DNA of 7,090 nt from Bacteroidales bacterium. GTDB lineage: Bacteria; Bacteroidota; Bacteroidia; Bacteroidales; UBA12077. The notes under the pieces are model-generated. The model did not search any database. It was not told where the DNA came from and saw only the letters and a program-made list of their open reading frames with translations. Below, one piece after another: positions 1 to 6,416 of the stretch. The translations under genes were made by a program, and so were the position numbers. The DNA is taken from assembly GCA_030643125.1 (NCBI GenBank), contig DAOWML010000120.1, forward strand, positions 1 through 7,090, given 5' to 3'. Numbering within the stretch: the first letter of the stretch is position 1; each line of letters opens with the position of its first letter.

Positions 1-287
1 ATCACTTTTGTGTCTTCTTCCCATTTTGATTTTGTTAATGCATTTCTGTAACCACCCCAAAGATCCACAACTTTTTCGCCTTTATAATAAATTGAAATTG
101 CCGACCCGTTTTCTTTTCTCTCAATAAAATTTCTTATAAATTCTTCTTTAACCTCCTCGAATCCCGGGGCAACATAACCATGAACTACATTGTCGGGATT
201 CTTTCCGGCTTTATATGAAAGTGAACACTGACTAAAAAAAAGGATTATTAAAATAGAAAGACTTAAGAGAAAAAAGTTTTTAATCAT
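1..287 (-). CDS. Serine hydrolase lipoprotein, beta-lactamase (class C/EstB-like) family, N-terminal part
   Basis: This is a partial gene: 95 codons are visible from an ATG at 287, and the rest lies beyond the left edge. The first 21 residues form a lipoprotein signal peptide, a hydrophobic stretch ending in FFSQC with Cys21 as the likely lipidated residue, so the product should be exported and membrane-anchored. Residues 36-51 (HGYVAPGFEEVKEEF) and 61-82 (GSAISIYYKGEKVVDLWGG, then Y-R-N) followed by W89 and E-D-T match the start of the serine beta-lactamase-like hydrolases (Pfam Beta-lactamase, EstB-like esterases), in which 'VVDLWGG' is characteristic. The catalytic SxxK and Tyr motifs would come later and cannot be checked, so esterase, peptidase or another activity is open. 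It is divergent from the L,D-transpeptidase gene at 572. An exact TAnnTTTG element lies just upstream. Family assignment is fairly secure; substrate is unknown. Confidence 0.8.
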   Translation of the reverse strand, partial: MIKNFFLLSLSILIILFFSQCSLSYKAGKNPDNVVHGYVAPGFEEVKEEFIRNFIERKENGSAISIYYKGEKVVDLWGGYRNALTKSKWEEDTKV

Positions 288-311
288 AATACACGCTTAA
301 AACGATTCATT

Positions 312-319
312 CAAATATA
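312..319 (-). promoter_or_regulatory. Candidate Bacteroidota -7 promoter element for the serine hydrolase gene
   Basis: Read on the minus strand this is TATATTTG, an exact match to the Bacteroidota -7 consensus TAnnTTTG. It lies 24 bp upstream of the ATG at 287, which would give a short leader of roughly 15-20 nt. A TTTG occurs further upstream (349-346), but the 26-nt spacing is longer than the usual 19-21, so the -33 element is weak. Such an 8-mer can arise by chance in AT-rich DNA, hence moderate confidence. Confidence 0.45.
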
Positions 320-405
320 AAAAAGTTAATAGAAAGTTTGTGCATCAAATGAATTAAAAAATTTAATCTCAAGTATAATAAACCATGCCTCCTTTTTTGT
401 TGTAT

Positions 406-421
406 GGTGACTTATATCACC
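406..421. promoter_or_regulatory. Small dyad GGTGA-N6-TCACC, possible regulator binding site
   Basis: This is an inverted repeat of two perfect 5-bp arms around a 6-bp AT-rich spacer. The geometry resembles Crp/Fnr-family operators (TGTGA-N6-TCACA), differing in the outermost base of each arm. It lies 150 bp upstream of the L,D-transpeptidase start and 119 bp upstream of the serine hydrolase start, so either could be the target. A 10-bp dyad is weak evidence by itself and no regulator gene is in the window. Confidence 0.22.
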
Positions 422-571
422 TTTCGCTAAACTGCTTTTTGTCAGCACTTTGCAGAAATTTTGGATTCTTATATACGATTTTATATTGTTTATCAAAACA
501 TGTTAGTTGTTCGTCTAAAAAAAATATTTTTTGCATAAAACATGCGTATATAAAAATAAAACATTACAAAA

Positions 572-2266
572 ATGAAAACAGACGAAAAATTATTAGAGTT
601 AGATTATCCTTCACCTAATAAGAGCAAGAAATTCTTTGCAACTGTTGTCGGGTATATTTCATTAATTTCATTTTTTATATTGTCAAGCAGTTATCAAACC
701 CCAACCTTACGAATAAATAATAAACTCGTTGATATCAATTCATATCAATCTCAAAATTTAATAGAGAGCCAAATTAAATCTATAATCGATATTAATAAAA
801 CAGACACTTCCTCTGATATTAATAATCAGTTAAACGAACTTTTAGTAAAGTTTTATGAAAACAGGGAATACAAACCTGCATGGATACAAAATTTTGCAAC
901 AAATAATCAGTTTTCAGCAATTATAAATTTGCTTGATAGTTCAAATTATTATGGTTTTCCGTTTGATTATTTTAATACCGAAAAAATTCATCGTTTAAAA
1001 AACAAATCAGAAAATAACGAATACAATAAAGATTTATTAAAACAAAGAATTGATCTTGAATTATCAACAACATACTCGGCTTTAAAATTTATGATATATT
1101 TAAAGCACGGTATAACTGAAAAAGACACCTCATCGGATTACCTGACTTATATCGAAACTTTACCTGAAATTTTAAACAAAGCGATTAATCAACCCAATCT
1201 TAAAAATGTAATATTATCTGTTCAGCCAAATATTGTTCACCACCGTAATTTATTAAATTCATTACCTTATTTTATCGATCTTCATTATTCGGTTAAATAT
1301 ACCACTCCTGCATTTATTGATGATAAATTGCTTGCGAAAAGTTTGTATTATGCAGGGATAACTAAATCTCCTGTGTTCGATTCAACAAATGTTAAATCAG
1401 ATGTTCTTTATAAATTAGAGGAACAATACCAATTACCTAAAGATTCTATTCTAAATGTGCCAACACATAAAATACTGGTTTCGTTATTAGAGTACAGGTA
1501 TTTCCAAACATGTTTAAATTTGAACAGACTTCGAAACCTCAAGCATTCCGGTAAAAACTATCTTTTTGTTAATATTCCGGAGTTTAAATTACACGTTATA
1601 GAATCTAATGAAGAAAAAGAAGCTTTTAATGTTATCGTTGGGAAACAAGGAACACCGACCCCAATATTTTCAAGTAATATTGAGAAAGTTATAGCAAATC
1701 CATACTGGACTGTTCCTCGTAGTATTATAACAAATGAAATGATTCATAAAATAAGAAAGGATTCAACTTATCTGAAAAGAAATGGGTTTTTTATAATAAA
1801 TAATTACGAAGAAAAAGTAGATGTATCAACCATAGATTGGAATACAGAAGATCCTCTGGGTAATAAATATTGGGTAAGGCAAATAAACAGCAGATATAAT
1901 GCCCTGGGACAAGTGAAATTTATTTTTCCTAATAATCATAGTGTGTACTTACACGATACACCCTCAAAAACACTTTTCAAAAGAGAAAATCGCACTTTCT
2001 CGCATGGATGTATTCGTCTTGAAAATCCTGATAAACTAGCTCAGTACTTAACTGACAATTATTATTCTCAAAACGAACAAAGTATTGAAAAACTCATATC
2101 AGAAAAAGAACGTCATGTAATAGATTTATCAGAAAAAGTTGAAATACATATTCAGTATATCACATGTTCAGGCACAGAAAATTCTGATATGATATTTTAC
2201 AATGATGTATATGATCTGGACAAAGAAGAGATTAAGGCAATTTTTCCAAATCAGATTGAGATATAG
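572..2266 (+). CDS. Membrane-anchored L,D-transpeptidase, YcbB (LdtD)-like
   Basis: The 564-residue product is a peptidoglycan L,D-transpeptidase, expected to form 3-3 (mDAP-mDAP) cross-links in the periplasm. A positively charged N-terminus (NKSKK) precedes one hydrophobic segment at about 21-40, fitting a type II anchor with the enzyme outside. FYENREYKPAW at about 94-104 matches the start of the YcbB scaffold domain. Residues 250-302 look like a degenerate peptidoglycan-binding repeat. The YkuD catalytic domain follows from about 319 (YLFVNIPEFKLHVIE, FNVIVGKQGTPTPIFSS, NPYWTVPRSI). The catalytic motif is intact: His461, then S477-H478-G479-C480-I-R482, with Cys480 as nucleophile. Length is close to E. 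coli YcbB (615). A tail of about 70 residues after the catalytic domain is not recognised. The start is the ATG just ahead of the anchor, preceded by an A-rich leader without Shine-Dalgarno. Its last 35 bp overlap the convergent neighbour. Assignment is strong; cross-link specificity is inferred from the family. Confidence 0.93.
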   Translation: MKTDEKLLELDYPSPNKSKKFFATVVGYISLISFFILSSSYQTPTLRINNKLVDINSYQSQNLIESQIKSIIDINKTDTSSDINNQLNELLVKFYENREYKPAWIQNFATNNQFSAIINLLDSSNYYGFPFDYFNTEKIHRLKNKSENNEYNKDLLKQRIDLELSTTYSALKFMIYLKHGITEKDTSSDYLTYIETLPEILNKAINQPNLKNVILSVQPNIVHHRNLLNSLPYFIDLHYSVKYTTPAFIDDKLLAKSLYYAGITKSPVFDSTNVKSDVLYKLEEQYQLPKDSILNVPTHKILVSLLEYRYFQTCLNLNRLRNLKHSGKNYLFVNIPEFKLHVIESNEEKEAFNVIVGKQGTPTPIFSSNIEKVIANPYWTVPRSIITNEMIHKIRKDSTYLKRNGFFIINNYEEKVDVSTIDWNTEDPLGNKYWVRQINSRYNALGQVKFIFPNNHSVYLHDTPSKTLFKRENRTFSHGCIRLENPDKLAQYLTDNYYSQNEQSIEKLISEKERHVIDLSEKVEIHIQYITCSGTENSDMIFYNDVYDLDKEEIKAIFPNQIEI

Positions 2267-2936
2267 GTATTAAAGAAGGATGGTAAATAAACAAACAAGA
2301 GCCATTTTTTATTAAATTAATTATTTCCTCCGCTTCATTATTTGGGAGTGCCGGACAACCAAAACTTCGCCCGATTCTATCATTATTTTCAATAAAACTC
2401 TCGCTTACATAACTTGCTCCATGAATAACTATTGCTCTTTTGCGGGCCTGATCATTCAGTTCATTACTCATTCCATCCAACCTTAAAGAATAACCATGTT
2501 TCCCAAAATATGTTTCGCTGGTAATATATAATCCCAGGCTGCTTTTTCTTGAATGTTGTTTATTAGAAAATGATTCAGCAATGTTTACTCCAGAATTCTT
2601 ACCATGAGCAACCAAAGTATTTTTAACTATTTTCTGATTTTTCAAATCCAAAATAAAAAATCTTTTTTCGGTCGATGGACTACTAAAATCAATAATTGTA
2701 AGTAGTGAGTCATTTTGTAAAAGCTTTTTGCTTTTTAATGCGAAATAACCATTTAATGCAAGGTTAATCGCGGGAGAAGGCATTCCACAAGAATCAGTTA
2801 AGCTCTCTTTCCATACTGTATAACTGCTATCGTTTATGATTACATTTTCCTGCAATGAATTTTCAGTTAATTGCGTCCCTTGCAAATAAATACCAGAAAC
2901 TAAGATTATAATAATAAATAGAATATATCGATTCAC
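2232..2936 (-). CDS. Murein L,D-transpeptidase catalytic domain protein (YkuD_2 family)
   Basis: The 234-residue exported protein has an N-terminal signal peptide or anchor (residues 1-20, very hydrophobic, no lipobox Cys). The YkuD_2-type catalytic domain spans about residues 75-220. Recognisable family stretches are KRFFILDL (91-98), VAHGKNSG (109-116), SSLGLYIT (132-139), FGKHGYSLRLDG (144-155), RAIVIHGASYV (167-177) and GRSFGCPAL (189-197). His172 and Cys194 are the expected catalytic pair; the family uses S-x-G-C rather than the SHGC of classical YkuD enzymes. The substrate is probably peptidoglycan, but the exact reaction of this family is less established than for YcbB. Translation must start at a GTG (2936): an in-frame TAA lies five codons upstream, at 2951-2949, and the next Met is at residue 52, inside the mature protein. 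No Shine-Dalgarno is seen. The 3' end overlaps the convergent YcbB-like gene by 35 bp, so neither gene has room for an independent downstream terminator. Confidence 0.9.
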   Translation of the reverse strand: MNRYILFIIIILVSGIYLQGTQLTENSLQENVIINDSSYTVWKESLTDSCGMPSPAINLALNGYFALKSKKLLQNDSLLTIIDFSSPSTEKRFFILDLKNQKIVKNTLVAHGKNSGVNIAESFSNKQHSRKSSLGLYITSETYFGKHGYSLRLDGMSNELNDQARKRAIVIHGASYVSESFIENNDRIGRSFGCPALPNNEAEEIINLIKNGSCLFIYHPSLIPISQSDLEKLP

Positions 2937-3036
2937 AACAGTATTAATTTAATTGGCGAGGTTATGACTTTTTTACGAGAAATCAAAACAAGAATAATTA
3001 TTTATGAGCACAGTCCAAAAAGGTAAAGTTTTTTGT

Positions 3037-3062
3037 TAACAGACGGGTTAACCCGTCTGTTA
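3037..3062. repeat. Perfect 26-bp palindrome in the rmuC to YkuD_2 spacer
   Basis: The two 11-nt arms, TAACAGACGGG and its exact complement, flank a central TTAA. As RNA on either strand this gives an 11-bp GC-containing stem with a 4-nt loop, far more stable than anything else in the surrounding AT-rich spacer. It lies 81 bp after the rmuC stop and 101 bp before the YkuD_2 start. No U-tract follows it on either strand: on the minus strand the next bases are A-rich (AACAAAAAAC), so it is not a textbook intrinsic terminator. It could be an atypical terminator, an mRNA-stabilising hairpin, a protein-binding dyad or a copy of a dispersed REP-like repeat. The rest of the 2937-3142 spacer shows no gene and no clear promoter box. 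Confidence 0.8.
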
Positions 3063-3142
3063 TTCAAGAATATCTTTTGGTAGTTCTTTTTTTGTTTGTG
3101 CACCTAACAACTTATTTTTTACATTATTGCAGCAGCACATTA

Positions 3143-4489
3143 TTATTCATCCATTGATTCTTCAACTATATTATTATCTGGCAATTCTAATATTTCTTTT
3201 GATTCAATTGGAGTAAAAGTTTCAACATCCTTTAGTTTCCGTTCCAAAACATTTGTTCTTGTAGTTCGCAATGTTTCAAGTGTTCCTGAAGCTGTATCTA
3301 TTTGTTTATGAACTTTTGCTAAAACTCCCGAGAACTCTTTAAATTCGAATTTTACTGCTTTTAATATGTCCCAAACTTCACTACTCCTTTTTTGAACGGC
3401 AAGTGTTCTGAAACCCATTTGTAAACTACTTAATAATGCAGACAAAGTTGTTGGTCCGGTAACTGTTATTTTATACTTTCTTTGAAGTATTTCAAATAAA
3501 TCCGGATGTCTTAATACTTCAGCATATAAACTTTCGACCGGTAAAAACATTATACCAAAATCCGTTGTATGAGGAGGATCAATATATTTTTCACTAATAT
3601 TTTTCGCGAAACTCTCTATTTTTTTTATTAATACTTTTTGAGCATTTTCTATTTCATTTTTATCTCCTTTTTCAAATGCATCAAGCAAAACATGGTAATC
3701 TTCAATAGGGAATTTTGAATCAATAGGCATCCAAACTTCTTTGCCAGATTCTTTACCAGGAAGTTTGATTGCAAACTCTACATTTGCCTGACTTCCCTTT
3801 TTTGTTGCTACATTTTTGGCATACTGATCCGGTGTTAATATTTGTTCTAATATGTTTTCAAGTTGATACTCTCCGAGTATGCCTCTTGTTTTTACATTAG
3901 ACAAAACTTTTTTCAAATCACCTACACCGGTTGCAATATTTTGCATTTCACCTAAACCTTTATGAACTTGTTCTAATCTGTCACTCACTTGTTTAAATGA
4001 TTCGCCTAATCGTTTTTCTAAAGTCGTTTGAAGTTTCTCATCAACCGTTTTCCTCATTTCATTAAGTTGCTGATTATTATCTTCTCTTATTGATTTTAAC
4101 TGTTTTTCAATTGTTTTTTCTACCTCTTTTATATTATCAGTTGCTTGTTTATTAACGTCAATTTGTTGTTTGCTGAAATCACCAAACTTTTGTCTGAGTA
4201 GTTCATTTAATTCTTTAATGTTTTCAGAAAATTTTATTTCAAATGATTTCAACGAATTTGAGAGTTCTTCCCTATTTATTTTTGAAATCTCATTTGTCTC
4301 TTTTCTGTTTCTTTGAAACTCATCTTTTATCGACTTTTCTGTTCGTTCTAAAGTAGTATCAAATTTCAGAATAGATGTCTCGACTTCTTTTAACTGTGGC
4401 TTTATATCAAGTGAGACTTTCTTTTTAAATCCAATTATAATATTAATAATTGCAAGGATAATCAATGTTATTAATAATGCTTCTATCAT
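3143..4489 (-). CDS. rmuC: DNA recombination protein RmuC
   Basis: The 448-residue product belongs to the RmuC family, which limits DNA inversions and rearrangements at short inverted repeats and is thought to carry a restriction-endonuclease-like (PD-(D/E)xK) fold. A hydrophobic segment at residues 2-21 suggests an N-terminal membrane anchor. Residues about 30-190 are a long coiled coil rich in E, K, Q and N with almost no Pro or Gly. The conserved core follows: GILGEYQLENILEQIL (203-218), VEFAIKLPG (237-245), VWMPIDSKFP (252-261), FGIMFLPVESLYAEVLR (311-327) and ITVTGPTTLSALLSSLQMGF (341-360). D257 and K259 in IDSKF are plausible catalytic residues. Length matches the E. coli protein (475). 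A second coiled-coil stretch (about 380-420) and an acidic C-terminus end the protein. The ATG follows the upstream BPL_N lipoprotein stop by 11 bp, implying co-transcription. Confidence 0.95.
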   Translation of the reverse strand: MIEALLITLIILAIINIIIGFKKKVSLDIKPQLKEVETSILKFDTTLERTEKSIKDEFQRNRKETNEISKINREELSNSLKSFEIKFSENIKELNELLRQKFGDFSKQQIDVNKQATDNIKEVEKTIEKQLKSIREDNNQQLNEMRKTVDEKLQTTLEKRLGESFKQVSDRLEQVHKGLGEMQNIATGVGDLKKVLSNVKTRGILGEYQLENILEQILTPDQYAKNVATKKGSQANVEFAIKLPGKESGKEVWMPIDSKFPIEDYHVLLDAFEKGDKNEIENAQKVLIKKIESFAKNISEKYIDPPHTTDFGIMFLPVESLYAEVLRHPDLFEILQRKYKITVTGPTTLSALLSSLQMGFRTLAVQKRSSEVWDILKAVKFEFKEFSGVLAKVHKQIDTASGTLETLRTTRTNVLERKLKDVETFTPIESKEILELPDNNIVEESMDE

Positions 4490-4500
4490 GTTTTTAAATC

Positions 4501-5637
4501 TCAGTTTTGTTCCAGCATATTTTCAAGATCATTCAAAAAGGCCACAAGTTGTTCTTTTACTTTCTTGCGTCTCTCACTTTTTATTAGTTTTTTCAGATCA
4601 TCTATAACTATTGTATATTCTATGTCCACAAGATATTTTGCCGCCCGAAGTTTTATATCATCATTTTTTTCAATTAATAAAGATCTTACTTTCTCAGCAG
4701 CAATCCAGGGGTAAATTTCTTGTAATTCATCCATTGCAGAAATAATTTCATCTTTTTTACCTTCGTCTAACTGCAATATTAGATTTTTAATTTTACCATT
4801 TAATTCATTATCCAGATTAACCTCATTTACCAGTAAATCAGGACGAAAAACATTATTGTTATATGAAATAAATTTTTTATTGATTGACCAACGAACCATT
4901 CTGGGTATTATCCAACGCATACCGGGTGTTGATTCCGGATTTGCATTTGTTATTATTATTTTCCCTTTGCCATGTTTTGAAGTAATAAACATCGGAAAAC
5001 TCACTTCAGTATCAGCAATTTCGCCAAGAACATTAATATCGCTTATGGTATCTAAAATTTTTATTTCCGGGCCTTGATTAAAATCTATTATGAGATTATC
5101 AAAATTTTCAAGTTCTGGAAACAATTTAATACCTTGTTCTGATAATTTAAACTTAATTAAACCTGCGTTAAAATTAGTAAGTGAGTTTTCTTTTAATTCA
5201 ATATTAACTAAACCAAGCGATTGACAATCTTGTGAGTTTGTAAGTATTCCACTACCATTGCATATTCCAATAGCTCCCTTCCCATTTTTTGATATGAAAT
5301 TTTTGAAAATGTCAGCTATTTCGTCATCCAACTTTTCTATTTTCTGACCATTAAGCATTCCCGGGAAAAGGATCACATCAATATTTTCGAGTTTTGTTTT
5401 TAAAACATCTGCATCCGTAAGAGTAACATATACAATACCTCCATTAATCTTTAATGCTTCGGCAATATATTTAATATTGGGATACTCAAAGCCCGTTGCT
5501 TTATAAATACCAACGGCTATAGTTTCCTGATTTAATGCTACTTTTTTAACATATTCACTATCCTGACTTGTTCTATTACAAGAAACAAAGACAAGAAATA
5601 CTACTATAGTGAAGACTACTGCTATTAATCTTTTCAT
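4501..5637 (-). CDS. Lipoprotein with BPL_N/class I glutamine amidotransferase-like domain
   Basis: The 378-residue protein starts with a lipoprotein signal peptide ending in VFVSC (Cys20). Residues about 39-255 resemble the biotin-protein-ligase N-terminal (BPL_N) type of class I glutamine amidotransferase fold. Matching parts are VGIYKATGFEYPNIKYIAEAL (42-62), IDVILFPGM (86-94), a nucleophile elbow GICNGSG (124-130) with Cys126, and GKGKIIITNANPESTPGMRW (223-242) near the end. In glutamine amidotransferases the last motif is HPE; here it reads N233-P-E, so the canonical Cys-His-Glu triad appears incomplete. This suggests a binding role or altered chemistry, and there is no attached biotin ligase domain. 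Residues about 280-375 are alpha-helical, with two HEAT-like stretches (AAEKVRSLL, KLRAAKYLVDI). The gene precedes rmuC by 11 bp. The family is of unknown function in bacterial lipoproteins; its role here cannot be assigned. Confidence 0.75.
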   Translation of the reverse strand: MKRLIAVVFTIVVFLVFVSCNRTSQDSEYVKKVALNQETIAVGIYKATGFEYPNIKYIAEALKINGGIVYVTLTDADVLKTKLENIDVILFPGMLNGQKIEKLDDEIADIFKNFISKNGKGAIGICNGSGILTNSQDCQSLGLVNIELKENSLTNFNAGLIKFKLSEQGIKLFPELENFDNLIIDFNQGPEIKILDTISDINVLGEIADTEVSFPMFITSKHGKGKIIITNANPESTPGMRWIIPRMVRWSINKKFISYNNNVFRPDLLVNEVNLDNELNGKIKNLILQLDEGKKDEIISAMDELQEIYPWIAAEKVRSLLIEKNDDIKLRAAKYLVDIEYTIVIDDLKKLIKSERRKKVKEQLVAFLNDLENMLEQN

Positions 5638-5719
5638 CGTTTCAAAGATTTTGTGTTTTTAATTAAACTTGTGTTATTCCAAGTCTTAAAATAGTTACTA
5701 AAATTATGAATTTAATCTC

Positions 5720-5753
5720 TAAATATAAAGACAGAAATTAATTATAATACAAA
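5720..5753 (-). promoter_or_regulatory. Weak candidate promoter for the BPL_N lipoprotein-rmuC unit
   Basis: On the minus strand a TTTG (5753-5750) is followed after 22 nt by TATATTTA (5727-5720), one mismatch from the Bacteroidota -7 consensus TAnnTTTG. The start of transcription would fall near 5713, giving a leader of about 75 nt before the ATG at 5637. Spacing is slightly long and the sequence is very AT-rich, so this is only a suggestion. Confidence 0.2.
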
Positions 5754-5756
5754 TGC

Positions 5757-5776
5757 ATTAAACTTTTGAGTTTAAT
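5757..5776 (-). terminator. Weak AT-rich hairpin at the end of the SnoaL-like gene
   Basis: ATTAAAC and GTTTAAT are perfect 7-bp arms around a 6-nt loop. They overlap the TAA stop (5774-5772) of the SnoaL-like gene. Downstream on the minus strand comes a T-containing but not continuous stretch (GCATTTGTATT). The stem has only one G-C pair, so termination would be weak; it may simply be chance in AT-rich DNA. If real, it separates this gene from the lipoprotein-rmuC unit 134 bp further on. Confidence 0.25.
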
Positions 5777-6260
5777 TATTATCCTGCTTTATCAATATTC
5801 GATAATCATTCATAAGCTCGTTGGGTAAAGTCAATGCAAGATTGTAATGCTTAACCTTCCATTCATCTTTATATCTCTTTACAACTCCTGAGCCCCTGCA
5901 TATTCCCATGTGTGTTTCTAAAAGCTCATCAAACCATGCGTACTGCAAATCTTCAGAAAATTCCCAAATCCGGTTGTATGGTGTAAATGCCCACGCCGTA
6001 TCACGTTCAAAATACTTTATCCCCCATTCCATAAATTCATGTTTAAGCCAACGCTCTTGAGGATCAGTTCCTAAATATACGGCATTTGAGTCAAGGCTTC
6101 CAAAAAAAACATTCTCATCTGCTATAGCCGCTGCATGATGCCAGTTATCTATAAAAGTATTCAGTATATCTATTTCGTCATCTATGTCAATACTTTTTGG
6201 CGCCGTATTGCACGATCCTATAATGCAAATACCCAATAATAAAATAAAAATATTCTTCAT
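5772..6260 (-). CDS. SnoaL-like (NTF2-fold) lipoprotein
   Basis: The 162-residue protein begins with a short lipoprotein signal peptide ending in IIGSC (Cys17). The mature part resembles the SnoaL_3/NTF2-like fold. It has an N-terminal helix with NWHHAAAIAD (39-48) and FFGSLDSNAVYLGTD (52-66). Then come ERW (69-71), WGIKYFE (79-85), AWFDELLETHMGICRGSGVVKR (108-129) and a closing strand around W134 to N140. This order (helix with W and H, 'YLGTD', 'ERW', 'AWFDE', 'RGSGV', 'W.. HYNL') is the pattern seen in small stand-alone SnoaL-like proteins. The fold makes a cone-shaped pocket used for enzymatic or binding roles, and no specific reaction can be assigned. The ATG is preceded by a possible weak Shine-Dalgarno (GGAAAG, about 8 nt upstream). 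It is divergent from the nucleotidase gene. Single-domain length is normal. Confidence 0.78.
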   Translation of the reverse strand: MKNIFILLLGICIIGSCNTAPKSIDIDDEIDILNTFIDNWHHAAAIADENVFFGSLDSNAVYLGTDPQERWLKHEFMEWGIKYFERDTAWAFTPYNRIWEFSEDLQYAWFDELLETHMGICRGSGVVKRYKDEWKVKHYNLALTLPNELMNDYRILIKQDNN

Positions 6261-6360
6261 AATCTATTCTTTCCATTAAACTGTTACAATTTAACAATAA
6301 CAAATTAAAATCCGATAATTTAAAACATACTTATATTTTTATTCATCTGACCAAATATTT

Positions 6361-6368
6361 TAACTTTG
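6361..6368 (+). promoter_or_regulatory. Candidate Bacteroidota -7 promoter element for the YjjG-type gene
   Basis: TAACTTTG is an exact match to TAnnTTTG, on the correct strand and 48 bp before the ATG at 6417. A TTTT at 6337-6340 sits at the usual 20-nt spacing, one mismatch from the -33 TTTG. Transcription would start near 6375, leaving a leader of about 40 nt. It lies in the 156-bp spacer shared with the divergent SnoaL-like gene, for which I see no comparable box. Confidence 0.5.
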
Positions 6369-6416
6369 CCAATGCAAAAATCACTTTTTTAAACTTATTA
6401 AATAATATTGTCTTCA

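Larger units (their letters stand above)
288..571. other. Divergent intergenic region (284 bp)
   Basis: This AT-rich spacer lies between the divergent serine hydrolase and L,D-transpeptidase genes. It holds the candidate minus-strand -7 box at 312-319 and a small dyad at 406-421. It also has an A8 run next to a T6 run around 517-532, and an A-rich leader just before the ATG at 572. No plus-strand sequence matches TAnnTTTG exactly; the nearest, TATTTTTTG at 525-533, has one extra base. The short open frame starting at 385 has no recognisable protein features and runs into the transpeptidase gene in another frame, so it is not called. I see no RNA gene. Confidence 0.6.

Noticed and set aside
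525..533. Possible -7 promoter element for the YcbB-like gene
   Set aside because: TATTTTTTG has one base too many to fit TAnnTTTG and no -33 element is at proper spacing; too weak in AT-rich DNA.
385..618. Plus-strand open frame of 77 codons
   Set aside because: It has an unlikely composition (Cys, Tyr, His and Phe scattered, no domain), overlaps the well-supported transpeptidase start at 572 in another frame, and lies in the promoter region of that gene.
3037..3062. Intrinsic terminator call for the palindrome
   Set aside because: No T-run follows the stem on either strand; the T-rich stretch at 3029-3034 lies before it on the plus strand and reads as A-rich after it on the minus strand. 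Kept as a repeat instead.
2989..3142. Possible small RNA or short gene in the spacer downstream of rmuC
   Set aside because: Apart from the palindrome there is no open frame with protein-like content, no promoter box and no tRNA- or riboswitch-like structure that I can recognise.
4856..5077. Plus-strand open frame of 73 codons
   Set aside because: It is antisense within the BPL_N lipoprotein gene, whose own frame carries recognisable motifs; no protein features of its own.
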